Source: Candidatus Rokuibacteriota bacterium (GTDB taxonomy: Bacteria > Methylomirabilota > Methylomirabilia > Rokubacteriales > CSP1-6). From it: a DNA stretch of 64,000 nt. The notes under the pieces were generated by a model that saw only the letters and a program-made list of their open reading frames with translations, searched no databases and was not told the DNA's origin. Where the stretch lies: the NCBI GenBank assembly GCA_003220535.1, contig QHSU01000056.1, positions 175,729 through 239,728 on the forward strand. The letters run 5' to 3'. The stretch's first letter is position 1, and every line of letters begins with the position of its first letter. Shown here piece after piece: positions 43,372-51,087 of this stretch. Both the position numbers and the translations under genes were made by a program.

Positions 43372-44841
43372 ATGGCGTACTCGAGAGACTCGAAATCCGC
43401 CGCGGTGCGTGCCCAGCTCGACCACCCCGTGATCGACGGCGACGGGCACTGGCTCGAGCCGGTCCCGATCTTCCTCGATTTTCTGCGCGAGGTCGCGGGC
43501 CCGTCGGTGACCGAGCGGTTCGTCAAGAAGGCCACGGAGCACATCGACCGCGGCTGGTACGACATGACAGAAGCCGAGCGGCTCGACCGGCGGCCCACGC
43601 GCCCGACATGGTGGGGCGAGCCGGCCAGCACGCTGGATCGCGCAACGGCGATGATCCCGAAGCTCTTCTACGAGCGGCTCGACGACTTCGGGATCGACTT
43701 CGCGCTCCTCTACACGTCGCTGGGCCTGTTCCACATCGCCAATCCCGACGAGGAGCTGCGCCGGGCCATCGCGCGCGCCGTGAATCGCATGAACGCGGAG
43801 ATGTTCCGGCCGTACGCCCACCGCATCGCGCCGGCGGCGGTCGTGCCGGTGTACACGCCCGAGGAGGCGATCGAGGAGGCGACCTACGCCGTGCGCGAGC
43901 TCGGCCTGAAGGTCATCATGATCGCCAACCACGTGCGGCGCCCGGTCCCCGCGTTCGCCCGCGTGGCGACCGACCCGACCCAGGTGCGCCACTACGTCGA
44001 CTCGCTCGCGTACGAGAGCCCCCACGACTACGATCCCTTCTGGGCCCGGTGCGTCGAGCTGAAGGTGGCGGTGACTGCGCACTCCGGCAGCATGGGCTGG
44101 ATGGGCCGCGAATCGGTCAACAGCTTCACGTTCAACCACATCGGTCACTTCGCCGCCGCCAGCCACGCGTTCGCCAAGGCGCTGATCCTCGGGGGCGTGG
44201 TCCACCGATTCCCGTCGCTCCGCTTCGCGATGCTCGAGGGCGGCGTGGGCTGGGCCTGCAACCTCGTGACCGATCTCATCGGGCACTGGGACAAGCGCAA
44301 CGGGCGCGCGATGGAAGCCCACACGCGCCCGACCAACCTCGACCGGCAGATGCTGAAGGACCTGTTCACCCGCTGGGGCGGGCGCGTCTACGAAGACAAG
44401 ATGGACGAGCTGATGGGCTGTCTCAGCCTCGTGCCCCCGTTCAAGACCGTCGAGGAGATGACGGAGCGGGAGTACCGCGGAGAGCTCGACGATTTCGCGG
44501 CGGCCCACGTCGGCTCGGCCGACGAGCTGCGCCGGCAGTTCGCCGAGCGCTTCTACTTCGGCTGCGAGGCCGACGACCCGACGACGGCGTGGGCGTTCGA
44601 CCGGCACGGCCATCACCGCCTGCACCCGATCTTCAGCTCCGACGTCGGCCACTTCGATGTGACGGACATGACCGAGGTGCTGGGAGAGGCGCACGAGCTG
44701 GTGGAGCACGGGCTGATCACCGCGGAAGACTTCCGAGAGTTCGTCTTCACGAACGCCGCGCGCCTGCACACCGCGCTCAACCCCGACTTCTTCAAGGGCA
44801 CGGTCGTGGAAGGCGCCGTCGCGAAGGAGCTCGCGCGCTGA
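43372..44841 (+). CDS. Amidohydrolase (amidohydrolase 2 family)
   Basis: The product is 489 aa, ATG 43372, with GGGAGGA 6 nt upstream. The N-terminal metal motif is VIDGDGHWLEP. TAHSGSMGW, NHIGHF and the C-terminal IFSSDVGHFDVTDM supply further His/Asp ligands of the TIM barrel. Relatives include aminocarboxymuconate-semialdehyde decarboxylase-like enzymes and many unknowns, which decarboxylate or hydrolyse aromatic or cyclic acids. Its stop overlaps the sirtuin start as CTGA, so the two are coupled. Confidence 0.87.
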   Translation: MAYSRDSKSAAVRAQLDHPVIDGDGHWLEPVPIFLDFLREVAGPSVTERFVKKATEHIDRGWYDMTEAERLDRRPTRPTWWGEPASTLDRATAMIPKLFYERLDDFGIDFALLYTSLGLFHIANPDEELRRAIARAVNRMNAEMFRPYAHRIAPAAVVPVYTPEEAIEEATYAVRELGLKVIMIANHVRRPVPAFARVATDPTQVRHYVDSLAYESPHDYDPFWARCVELKVAVTAHSGSMGWMGRESVNSFTFNHIGHFAAASHAFAKALILGGVVHRFPSLRFAMLEGGVGWACNLVTDLIGHWDKRNGRAMEAHTRPTNLDRQMLKDLFTRWGGRVYEDKMDELMGCLSLVPPFKTVEEMTEREYRGELDDFAAAHVGSADELRRQFAERFYFGCEADDPTTAWAFDRHGHHRLHPIFSSDVGHFDVTDMTEVLGEAHELVEHGLITAEDFREFVFTNAARLHTALNPDFFKGTVVEGAVAKELAR

Positions 44842-45593
44842 TCGACGCGGTCCGCCGCTGGATCGACGAGGCCGAGTGCGTGGTGGCGCTCACGGGCGCC
44901 GGCATCTCGACCGACTCGGGTATTCCGGACTTCCGCGGACCGCAGGGCGTCTGGACGAGGAACCCGGCCGCCGAGAAGCAGTCGACGCTCCAGAACTACG
45001 TCGCCGACCCCGAGGTGAGGAAGCGCGCGTGGCAGAGCCGGCTCCACTCGCCGGCGTGGCAGGCGCGGCCGAACGACGGGCACCGCGCCTTCGTCACCCT
45101 GGAGCGCCGGAGCAAGCTCGACACGCTGATCACCCAGAACATCGACGGGCTGCACCTGATGGCGGGGTCGTCACCCGCGCGCGTGATCGAGATCCACGGC
45201 ACGATGCACGAGGTCGTCTGCCTCTCGTGCGGCGAGCGGGCGGCCATGGAGCGGGCGTTGGCGCGCATCCGCGCCGGCGAGGAAGACCCGCCGTGCCCGA
45301 CGTGCGGCGGCATTCTCAAGTCGGCGACGATCTCGTTCGGCCAGGGGCTCGTGGAAGCGGATCTGCAGCGGGCTCAGCGAGCGGCCGCGAGCTGCGACCT
45401 GATGCTCGCCGTCGGCACGAAGCTGTCGGTGTACCCGATCGCGGGCGTCGTGCCGGTCGCCAAACGAGCCGGCGCGCGCGTCGTGATCCTCAACGCCGAG
45501 CCGACGGAGATGGACGAGCTGGGCGACGCCGTCCTGCGCGGGTCGATCTCGAGCCTGCTGCCCCAGATGGTGGAGAGCGCCGCGTGCCGGTGA
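44838..45593 (+). CDS. Sir2-family NAD-dependent protein deacylase, CTG start
   Basis: The product is 251 aa. The family signature is complete: TGAGISTDSGIPDFRG, TQNIDGLH, HGTMHEVVCLSCGE, zinc Cys (CLSC and CPTC), and AVGTKLSVYP. No ATG, GTG or TTG lies near the expected start. CTG 44838 has AAGGAG 8 nt upstream and overlaps the amidohydrolase stop as CTGA, giving LIDAVRRWIDEAECVVALTG, the normal N-terminal length. It removes acyl groups from Lys using NAD. Coupling with an amidohydrolase and a hydrolase is unusual, since cobB is normally single. Confidence 0.9.
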   Translation: MIDAVRRWIDEAECVVALTGAGISTDSGIPDFRGPQGVWTRNPAAEKQSTLQNYVADPEVRKRAWQSRLHSPAWQARPNDGHRAFVTLERRSKLDTLITQNIDGLHLMAGSSPARVIEIHGTMHEVVCLSCGERAAMERALARIRAGEEDPPCPTCGGILKSATISFGQGLVEADLQRAQRAAASCDLMLAVGTKLSVYPIAGVVPVAKRAGARVVILNAEPTEMDELGDAVLRGSISSLLPQMVESAACR

Positions 45594-47551
45594 CCCGGTT
45601 CGAGGAGAGACTTCGCCGTCCGCTCGCGGGGGGCGCGTCGTTCGGCGACGTCGGTGTCTACGAGGAGCTGAAAGGGACCCTCCACTTCGCGATCGACCCG
45701 AAGCACGCCTCGAACGAGCGCATCACCGACGTGGGGCTCGCACCCCGCAACGACGCGAGCCGCGTCGAGTTCGCGGCGGACGTCTCGATCCTCGTGCCGG
45801 TGAATCGTGACCGCTCGAACGGTCGCGTCGTGCTCGACGTGGTCAATCGGGGCAATACCGTCGCCGTCCCCAATTTCAATCGTGCGACGCGCCCGGTGTT
45901 TCGCCCAGGCGTCGACCCCGACCCGGCCGTCGACCCGGGCGACGGATTTCTCATGCGACGTGGCTTCACGGTGATCTCGTGCGGCTGGCAGATCGATCTG
46001 CCCGAGGTGCCAGGCCTTCTGGGCCTGCGCGGGCCGGAAGCTCTCGACGCCCAAGGCCACCGCCTCACGGGCCGCGTCTACACCCAGCTGCAGACACCCG
46101 AGCCCGCCGCGCACCTGCTCCTGTCCGACCGAGGCCACCGCCCGTATCCCGCCGCCGATGTCGACGAGCGCGATGCGCTGCTGACGGCGCGCGACCAGCC
46201 CGACGGCGAGCCGACGACGATCCCGCGCGACCGGTGGCGCTTCGGCCGGGTCGGGAGCGGCAGCCTCGTCCCCGACCCGCGGTCGGGCGTCGTGCCCGAC
46301 CCCCGGTACGTCTGGCTCGACAGCGGCTTCGAGAAGGGGCGGCTCTACCAGGTGACCTACACCGCGGTCGGCGCGTCGGTCGTCGGGCTCGGCATCGCTG
46401 CGCTCCGCGATGCCGTCGCCTGGCTCAAGCACGGCACGGCGCGCGAGGGCAACCCGGCGCCGGGCCTCCTGCGCTACGCGTACGCCTATGGACGGTCGCA
46501 GACCGGGCGACTGTTGAGAACGCTCGTCTACCATGACCTCAACCTGGACGAGCAGGGACGCGAGGCGCTCGACGGGATCATCGCGAACGTGGCCGGTGGG
46601 CTCCGCGGTGAGTTCAATCAGCGGTTCGGTCAGAACTCCAAGGACCGCCCGCACATGATGGACCACGTCCACTCGGCGACTCCCGAGGAGCTCGGTCGGA
46701 GGCTCGCCGCGCGCGGAAGCCGACTGCGCGTCTTCTACACGAACAGCTCGGCGGAATACCACCGCGGCGATGCTTCGCTCGTTCACACCAACTCCGAGGG
46801 CACGCGCGATGTCCCGTCCGGCCCGTCGGCCCGCGTCTATCACTTCGCCGGTACCGAGCATGGGCTCGGCGTCTGGCCGCCGACGGACCGGAGAGTGGCC
46901 GCCGCCGATCCGGCCGAGCCCCTCGAGCACTCGCAGAACCTGAGGAACACGATCGACTACGCGCCGCTGCTGCGCGCGTGCCTCGTGAATCTCGACCGCT
47001 GGGTCGCCGAGGGCGTCGAGCCGCCGCCGAGCCGGCATCCGCGGCGCACCGACGGCACCGCGCTGCCCCCCGAGGCGCTGAGTACAGTGCTCGACGCCAT
47101 CCCCGGCGCCAACTATCCACGTCATCACGCGCGCCCCGGCCGGCTCGACTTCTCGACGCTGCCACCGCGCCCCGGGCCCGCGTACGGCTCGCTCGTCTCC
47201 GCCGTCGACCGTGACGGCAACGAGCTCGCCGGCATCAAGCTGCCGGAGGTGACGGTGCCGCTCGGCACCCACACGGGATGGACGCTCCGGCATTCGGAGA
47301 TCGGCGGCGCGGCCCAGCGCCTGGTCTTCGCCGGCGCGACCATTCCGTTCGCGCGGACTCGCCGCGAACGCGAATCCTCGAGCGATCCGCGTCTCTCCAT
47401 CGAGGAGCGCTACCGGTCGCGCGACGATTACCTGGAGCGCGTCCGGCGCGCCGCTGCCGCGCTCGTGTCCGAGCGCTATCTCCTCGACGAGGACATCGAG
47501 CTCACGGTCGCACTGGCGGCGCGCGCGTGGGACCACTGGACTGCGTCGTAG
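45584..47551 (+). CDS. Large alpha/beta-hydrolase-domain protein (Abhydrolase_10 type)
   Basis: The product is 655 aa from GTG 45584 (GGAGA 7 nt upstream); GTG 45590 forms a GTGA overlap and is also possible. The nucleophile elbow is AYGRSQTGRLLR (GxSxxG). The early VNRGNTVAVPNFN and MRRGFTVISCGWQ, and the late His in YHFAGTEHGLGVWP, are typical of the long alpha/beta hydrolase-domain family (about 450-700 aa). It has no signal peptide. It is the third gene of the amidohydrolase-sirtuin unit. The function is unknown, probably esterase or lactonase. Confidence 0.85.
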   Translation: MPVTRFEERLRRPLAGGASFGDVGVYEELKGTLHFAIDPKHASNERITDVGLAPRNDASRVEFAADVSILVPVNRDRSNGRVVLDVVNRGNTVAVPNFNRATRPVFRPGVDPDPAVDPGDGFLMRRGFTVISCGWQIDLPEVPGLLGLRGPEALDAQGHRLTGRVYTQLQTPEPAAHLLLSDRGHRPYPAADVDERDALLTARDQPDGEPTTIPRDRWRFGRVGSGSLVPDPRSGVVPDPRYVWLDSGFEKGRLYQVTYTAVGASVVGLGIAALRDAVAWLKHGTAREGNPAPGLLRYAYAYGRSQTGRLLRTLVYHDLNLDEQGREALDGIIANVAGGLRGEFNQRFGQNSKDRPHMMDHVHSATPEELGRRLAARGSRLRVFYTNSSAEYHRGDASLVHTNSEGTRDVPSGPSARVYHFAGTEHGLGVWPPTDRRVAAADPAEPLEHSQNLRNTIDYAPLLRACLVNLDRWVAEGVEPPPSRHPRRTDGTALPPEALSTVLDAIPGANYPRHHARPGRLDFSTLPPRPGPAYGSLVSAVDRDGNELAGIKLPEVTVPLGTHTGWTLRHSEIGGAAQRLVFAGATIPFARTRRERESSSDPRLSIEERYRSRDDYLERVRRAAAALVSERYLLDEDIELTVALAARAWDHWTAS

Positions 47552-47747
47552 CAGAGCTGGGAGATGATTCCCGTCGACTCGCCACAATGGGCTCTGCGCC
47601 CATCAGGGCCAGGATCACGGGCGCCGCCGTGTAAGTGACGTTGACCGTGGCAAGGCCCCTTTCCCGGTGACCGGCGAATTGTCGATGACACTCGATCGAC
47701 GGGGGCGAGGATGGACCGGCCTCGCATTTTTGCCACCATGGCCGGGT

Positions 47748-47774
47748 ATCGGTGCCTGGAGGATAGGCACCGAT
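47748..47774. terminator. Perfect 10-bp hairpin downstream of the large hydrolase gene
   Basis: ATCGGTGCCT and AGGCACCGAT flank a 7-nt loop (GGAGGAT). It lies about 200 nt after the hydrolase stop. No T-run follows on either strand, so a terminator is only one option; a structured RNA or operator is another. Confidence 0.4.
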
Positions 47775-47826
47775 CTGGATTCCAATCACAGGGAGCTCGG
47801 CCCATGGGGATGCAGGGGGTGCCGCT

Positions 47827-47946
47827 TCAGACGAGGCAGGGGGTGCAGCTACAGTAGCTGGTGTTGCACGCGGCCGGGAAGACGGTCGCCAGCGCCAGCG
47901 CGCGAGCTCGGCCTCGATGCGTGGTGAACCATCGATCCTCCTTCAC
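47827..47946 (-). CDS. Possible mini-gene encoding a Cys-rich 39-residue peptide
   Basis: From GTG 47946 the frame gives a 39-residue peptide with a basic N-terminus, a short hydrophobic stretch (ALALATVFPA) and the ending ACNTSYCSCTPCLV. Four Cys lie in the last 13 residues. A strong AAGGAGG sits 4 nt before an ATG (47932) in a different frame, which would give a 27-residue peptide instead. No clear ribosome site serves the GTG. A TACACT lies just upstream. It is unrecognised; it could be a small bacteriocin- or metal-peptide-like product, or chance. Confidence 0.25.
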   Translation of the reverse strand: MKEDRWFTTHRGRARALALATVFPAACNTSYCSCTPCLV

Positions 47947-48082
47947 CAGTGTAGGGGGCGCGGGCGATCTGCCCGAGATATCTGCCACCGTGACGCGGCC
48001 ACAGATTGCGGACGCTCGACGAACCGGCACGACTGGTGGTGAGACGATCTGCGGCGACAGCGGGCACAGAGAGGACACCCGG

Positions 48083-48493
48083 ATGACGATCACGAGAAAG
48101 AACATCCAGCCGGACACGCTCGCCGCTCCGAACCGGAGCGGCCACACGCTCTATTCCCACGTTGTGGCGGTCGAAGGCCGCCGCATGATCTTCGTCGCCG
48201 GCCAGCTCGCGCGGGACAGCGCCGGCAACGTCGTGGGCAAGGGTGACATGCGGGCCCAGATCCGTCAGGTCGGAGAGAACATCAAGGCCGCCCTGGCCGC
48301 GGCGGGCGCGACCCTCGCCGATATCGTCAAGACCAACACGTTCGTCACCGACATGGACGAGTTCTTCCGCCACGTGGATGTCCGCATGGAGTACTTCGGG
48401 CCCGCGCTCCCGACGAGCACCACGGTCGAGGTGCGGCGCCTCGCGCATCCCGACTTCCTGGTCGAGATCGAGGCCGTCGCGATGACGGGCTAA
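48083..48493 (+). CDS. ridA: RidA (YjgF/YER057c/UK114) family protein
   Basis: The product is 136 aa, ATG 48083, with GAGGAC upstream. It has the chorismate-mutase-like RidA fold with VAGQLARDSAGNVVGKGDMRAQIRQVGENIKAALAAAGATLADIVKTNTFVTDM. Residues near the end (PALPTSTTVEVRRLAHPDFLVEIEAVAM) fit the family. However, the catalytic Arg of true RidA (SRVCV-type) is replaced by TTVEVR. The family deaminates reactive enamines/imines, and subgroups have other roles. It is a single gene. Confidence 0.88.
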   Translation: MTITRKNIQPDTLAAPNRSGHTLYSHVVAVEGRRMIFVAGQLARDSAGNVVGKGDMRAQIRQVGENIKAALAAAGATLADIVKTNTFVTDMDEFFRHVDVRMEYFGPALPTSTTVEVRRLAHPDFLVEIEAVAMTG

Positions 48494-48562
48494 GCGGTAG
48501 GGTCGTTCAGGAGATCAGGGCTCGGCCCGGTCAATGCTCGACGCCGGCCATGGCGTGCGGCC

Positions 48563-49069
48563 TCAAAGACCCGCGTCGATCTTCCGCTGGAGGTACCAGG
48601 CGATGTACCCGCGATACTTCCGCTGAAGCTCCTCCCGACGCCAGTCTTGCCCCGTGATGATCCCGCGGCACGTCCGTGCCCCACAATTGCAGCGCATTTC
48701 GTCCGAGTCGTCATCCGTGGTCGCCCAATCGTGGGTCAGCTCCTCGCCGGGCTGGATGTCGCGCATCGCCACGAAGACGATCTGTCCCTGAACCCCGATG
48801 TTGGGATCGCACGAGTGGTTGCTGAAGATCATGCCGCCTTCCCGCTCGGGCTCGGCGAGGGGGCCGATGAAGAAGCCTTCGGCGACGGTGATCTGCGCGG
48901 GGCCAAGCGACGGTTCGACGTCGCGCAGGGTCGCCGCGTCAAAGATGTACCCACCCTTGATCAGGACGATCTCGTCTTTTGCGATGCGCTCACGCGCGAA
49001 GAGGCCACGACCGTGAATCGCGCTGTCCTTGACGACGGTTTTCGGCGAGCGATAAGACAGGCTCGACAT
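48563..49069 (-). CDS. SET-domain protein (putative protein-lysine methyltransferase)
   Basis: The product is 168 aa, ATG 49069, with GAGAAGG immediately upstream. The SET motifs are in order: KDSAIHGRGLFARERI, FSNHSCDPNIGVQG (the S-adenosylmethionine knot), GEELTHDWATTDDD and the Cys-rich post-SET CNCGARTCRG. It is short, with no other domain, as in many bacterial SET proteins. It may methylate a ribosomal or DNA-binding protein. No partner is next to it. Confidence 0.88.
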   Translation of the reverse strand: MSSLSYRSPKTVVKDSAIHGRGLFARERIAKDEIVLIKGGYIFDAATLRDVEPSLGPAQITVAEGFFIGPLAEPEREGGMIFSNHSCDPNIGVQGQIVFVAMRDIQPGEELTHDWATTDDDSDEMRCNCGARTCRGIITGQDWRREELQRKYRGYIAWYLQRKIDAGL

Positions 49070-49236
49070 CCTTCTCACCAGGGCAGGCCGTTGAGGTCGA
49101 TGATCCCGTCCTCGGGCGCTGGGCGACGACTGCTGCGACGCCATCCTAGATCAGGGCTGGAGCCGAGTCGAGCGCCGCGCGGCCAGGGCCCGGGCGCGCC
49201 GTGGGTGAGTCCCGTCGCGCGCCCGAAGCGTGAACG

Positions 49237-49338
49237 CTATGGCCTGGAGAGGCTGCTCAGCAGGTTGGTGACGGTGTTCGTGACCGTGGCAACGAGAGGC
49301 GAGACGAGGGTCGTCAGCCTGACAGAGTCCGACGCCAA
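49237..49338 (-). other. Possible gene remnant in the SET-pdxH gap
   Basis: In the 291-nt gap between SET and pdxH, a minus-strand frame reads LASDSVRLTTLVSPLVATVT and then NTVTNLLSSLSRP before a TAG. This looks more like coding sequence than the surroundings, but has no start codon with a ribosome site (TTG only). It may be the tail of a lost small gene. Nothing else is seen in the gap. Confidence 0.2.
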
Positions 49339-49360
49339 GAGGAGGTTTTTACCCGCCGCC

Positions 49361-49978
49361 TCAGGGCTGAAGGCGGGTCGAGCGCCACGGCCCGCCGCTG
49401 AAACCCGAGTCGGTCGGTGTCAGCGAGCGCGTCCAGAGCGCCCGGTCGTGCGCGCGCGCCGGCTGGCCGACCCAGAGCTCGACGCGTTCGGCCCACACGC
49501 GATATCCGCCCCAGCGCTTGGGGCGCGGGATGTCGCCCCCGGAGCGCGTTGCCTCCTCCTCGACCTTCTCCAGAAACGCCGCGCGCGACGCGATCGGTCG
49601 GCTCTGATCGCTCGCGGAGGCCGCGACGCGCGCGTCGGGGGGCCGCGACTTCCAGTAGGCGTCCGAGTCCGAGTCGGGCGCCAGGGTCACCGGTCCCTCG
49701 ATGCGCGCCTGCCGTTCGTGGGCGTCCCAGTTGAAGACGAGCGCCGCGCGCGGGTTGACATCGAGCGCCTGTCCCTTGGCGCTCTCGCGGTCGGTGTAGA
49801 AGACGATCCAGCCGGCGCGCGTGTCGAGGCCGCGACAGATCACCATGCGCGCCGAGGGGCGGCCGTCAGGCTCGACGGTCGCCAGCGTCATCGCGTGCGC
49901 GTTCCTGATCTCGGCGAATGCTTCCTTCAGCCAGCTCTCGAGGAGCGGCAGCGGATCCGCGGGAAGCTCGGTGGGCAG
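49361..49978 (-). CDS. pdxH: Pyridoxamine 5'-phosphate oxidase family protein, apparent CTG start
   Basis: The product is 205 aa. It shows the PdxH pattern MTLATVEPDGRPSARMV, FYTDRESAKGQALDVNPRAALVFNW, RQARIEGPV and the C-terminal STRLQP. The first ATG (49891) would remove a helix that the family normally has (DPLPLLESWLKEAFAEIRNA). That helix is encoded in frame directly upstream, but no ATG, GTG or TTG is found before the reading merges with the upstream gene. CTG 49978, 8 nt after the oxidase stop, is the plausible start. It oxidises PNP/PMP to pyridoxal phosphate using FMN. Confidence 0.87.
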   Translation of the reverse strand: MPTELPADPLPLLESWLKEAFAEIRNAHAMTLATVEPDGRPSARMVICRGLDTRAGWIVFYTDRESAKGQALDVNPRAALVFNWDAHERQARIEGPVTLAPDSDSDAYWKSRPPDARVAASASDQSRPIASRAAFLEKVEEEATRSGGDIPRPKRWGGYRVWAERVELWVGQPARAHDRALWTRSLTPTDSGFSGGPWRSTRLQP

Positions 49979-49985
49979 GGCGGGC

Positions 49986-51074
49986 TTAGTAACCTTCTTC
50001 CTCCAAAAGGGGGAACGCGCTGGTGACGTGCGCCGGGCGGACCGGTGTCGCCGCGTGGAGGTAGGACGGGTTGACGGCCGCCAGACGATCGACGCCGAGG
50101 AGCGCGAGGCAGATCCTGATCTCTTCTTCGAGCAGCTCGAACACCCGCACGAGCCCCGCCTGGCCGGCGGCGGCGAGCCCGCAGCACGAGAGCCGCCCGA
50201 TGCCCACGGCGTGGGCGCCGAGCGCGATCCCCTTCACGACGTCGGTGCCGCGCATGAACGCGCCGTCGACGATGATCGTCGCTCGGCCCCGCACGGCCGC
50301 GACGACCTCCGGCAGGATGTCCATCGTGCCGCGCCCGTGATCGAGCTGGCGCCCGCCGTGATTGGACACGTAGACGCCCTCGACACCGTGGTCACACGCG
50401 AGGGCCGCATCCTCGGCAGTGGCGATGCCCTTCAAGATCAGCGGGATGTCGTGGAGGTCCTTGAAGCGCTTCACGTGGTCCCAGTTGAGCCCCGCCTGGA
50501 AGTCGAAGCCCGTAGCGCGCAGACGCCAGGGCTTGACGAACCGCCGCGCCAGATCGCGCTCGCGGCGGCTGTAGCTGGCGGTGTCTACGGTCAGACAGAA
50601 GGCGGCGTAGCCGTTGTCCTTGGCGCGCTTCACGTGCTCGTCCACCCAGGCGTCGTCGCCGCGGACGTAGAGCTGGAAGATGCGGAAGTTGTCGGCCGCG
50701 GCGGCGACGGCCTCGAGGCCCGGGTTGCAGACCGAGCTCAGCATCTGCGGCACGTTGAACTCTGCGGAGGCCTTCGCGGCGGTGGCGCCGCCGCCGGGCT
50801 CGAAGCTCTCGACCGACCCGACGGGCGCGATCATCACCGGAATCCGCACCGCACGGCCGAACAGGCTAGAGGTGCTGTCGATCTTCGAGACGTTCCGCAG
50901 CACGCGGGGCCGGAACGCGAGCGAGTCGAGCGCCTGCCGGTTACGCCTCAGCGTGGTCTCGGTCTCGGCGCCGCCCGCGAGATAGTCCCAGGGGCCCGGC
51001 GCCAGATTCATCCGGGCGGCGCGCACGATCTCGTGAAGTGTCTGGAACCGGCTCTCGAGGTTGGACGGTGACAT
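49986..51074 (-). CDS. FMN-dependent alpha-hydroxy-acid oxidising protein (lactate/glycolate oxidase family)
   Basis: The product is 362 aa, ATG 51074, with GAGGAAAA upstream. The FMN barrel is complete: APGPWDYLAGGAETETTLRRN, VMIAPVGS, IFQLYV, LTVDTASYSRRERD, the catalytic His in VSNHGGRQLDHG, and IIVDGAFMRGTDVVKGIALGA. It oxidises a 2-hydroxy acid to a 2-oxo acid. It lies between amidase and pdxH on one strand with short gaps (13 and 7 nt), probably in one operon. Confidence 0.92.
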   Translation of the reverse strand: MSPSNLESRFQTLHEIVRAARMNLAPGPWDYLAGGAETETTLRRNRQALDSLAFRPRVLRNVSKIDSTSSLFGRAVRIPVMIAPVGSVESFEPGGGATAAKASAEFNVPQMLSSVCNPGLEAVAAAADNFRIFQLYVRGDDAWVDEHVKRAKDNGYAAFCLTVDTASYSRRERDLARRFVKPWRLRATGFDFQAGLNWDHVKRFKDLHDIPLILKGIATAEDAALACDHGVEGVYVSNHGGRQLDHGRGTMDILPEVVAAVRGRATIIVDGAFMRGTDVVKGIALGAHAVGIGRLSCCGLAAAGQAGLVRVFELLEEEIRICLALLGVDRLAAVNPSYLHAATPVRPAHVTSAFPLLEEEGY

Positions 51075-51087
51075 GAGTTTTCCTCGG

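Larger units (their letters stand above)
47552..48082. other. Intergenic region, 531 nt, possibly with a mini-gene
   Basis: No standard gene is recognised. It contains a perfect hairpin (47748-47774), a Cys-rich 39-codon frame on the minus strand (47827-47946) overlapped by a 27-codon frame starting at ATG 47932, and the upstream region of ridA. Other frames read as random high-GC sequence. Confidence 0.5.

Noticed and set aside
41581..44769. A 1062-codon open frame antisense to the substrate-binding protein and amidohydrolase genes
   Set aside because: High-GC codon bias leaves the opposite strand open. The plus-strand genes have clear family motifs, and the antisense product is a low-complexity mix of His, Arg, Glu and Val.
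49347..49376. Hairpin ACCCGCC/GGCGGGT with an adjacent TTTTT near the pdxH stop
   Set aside because: The T-run lies before the stem on the plus strand and reads as A-run after it on the minus strand, so it cannot be a standard terminator for either.
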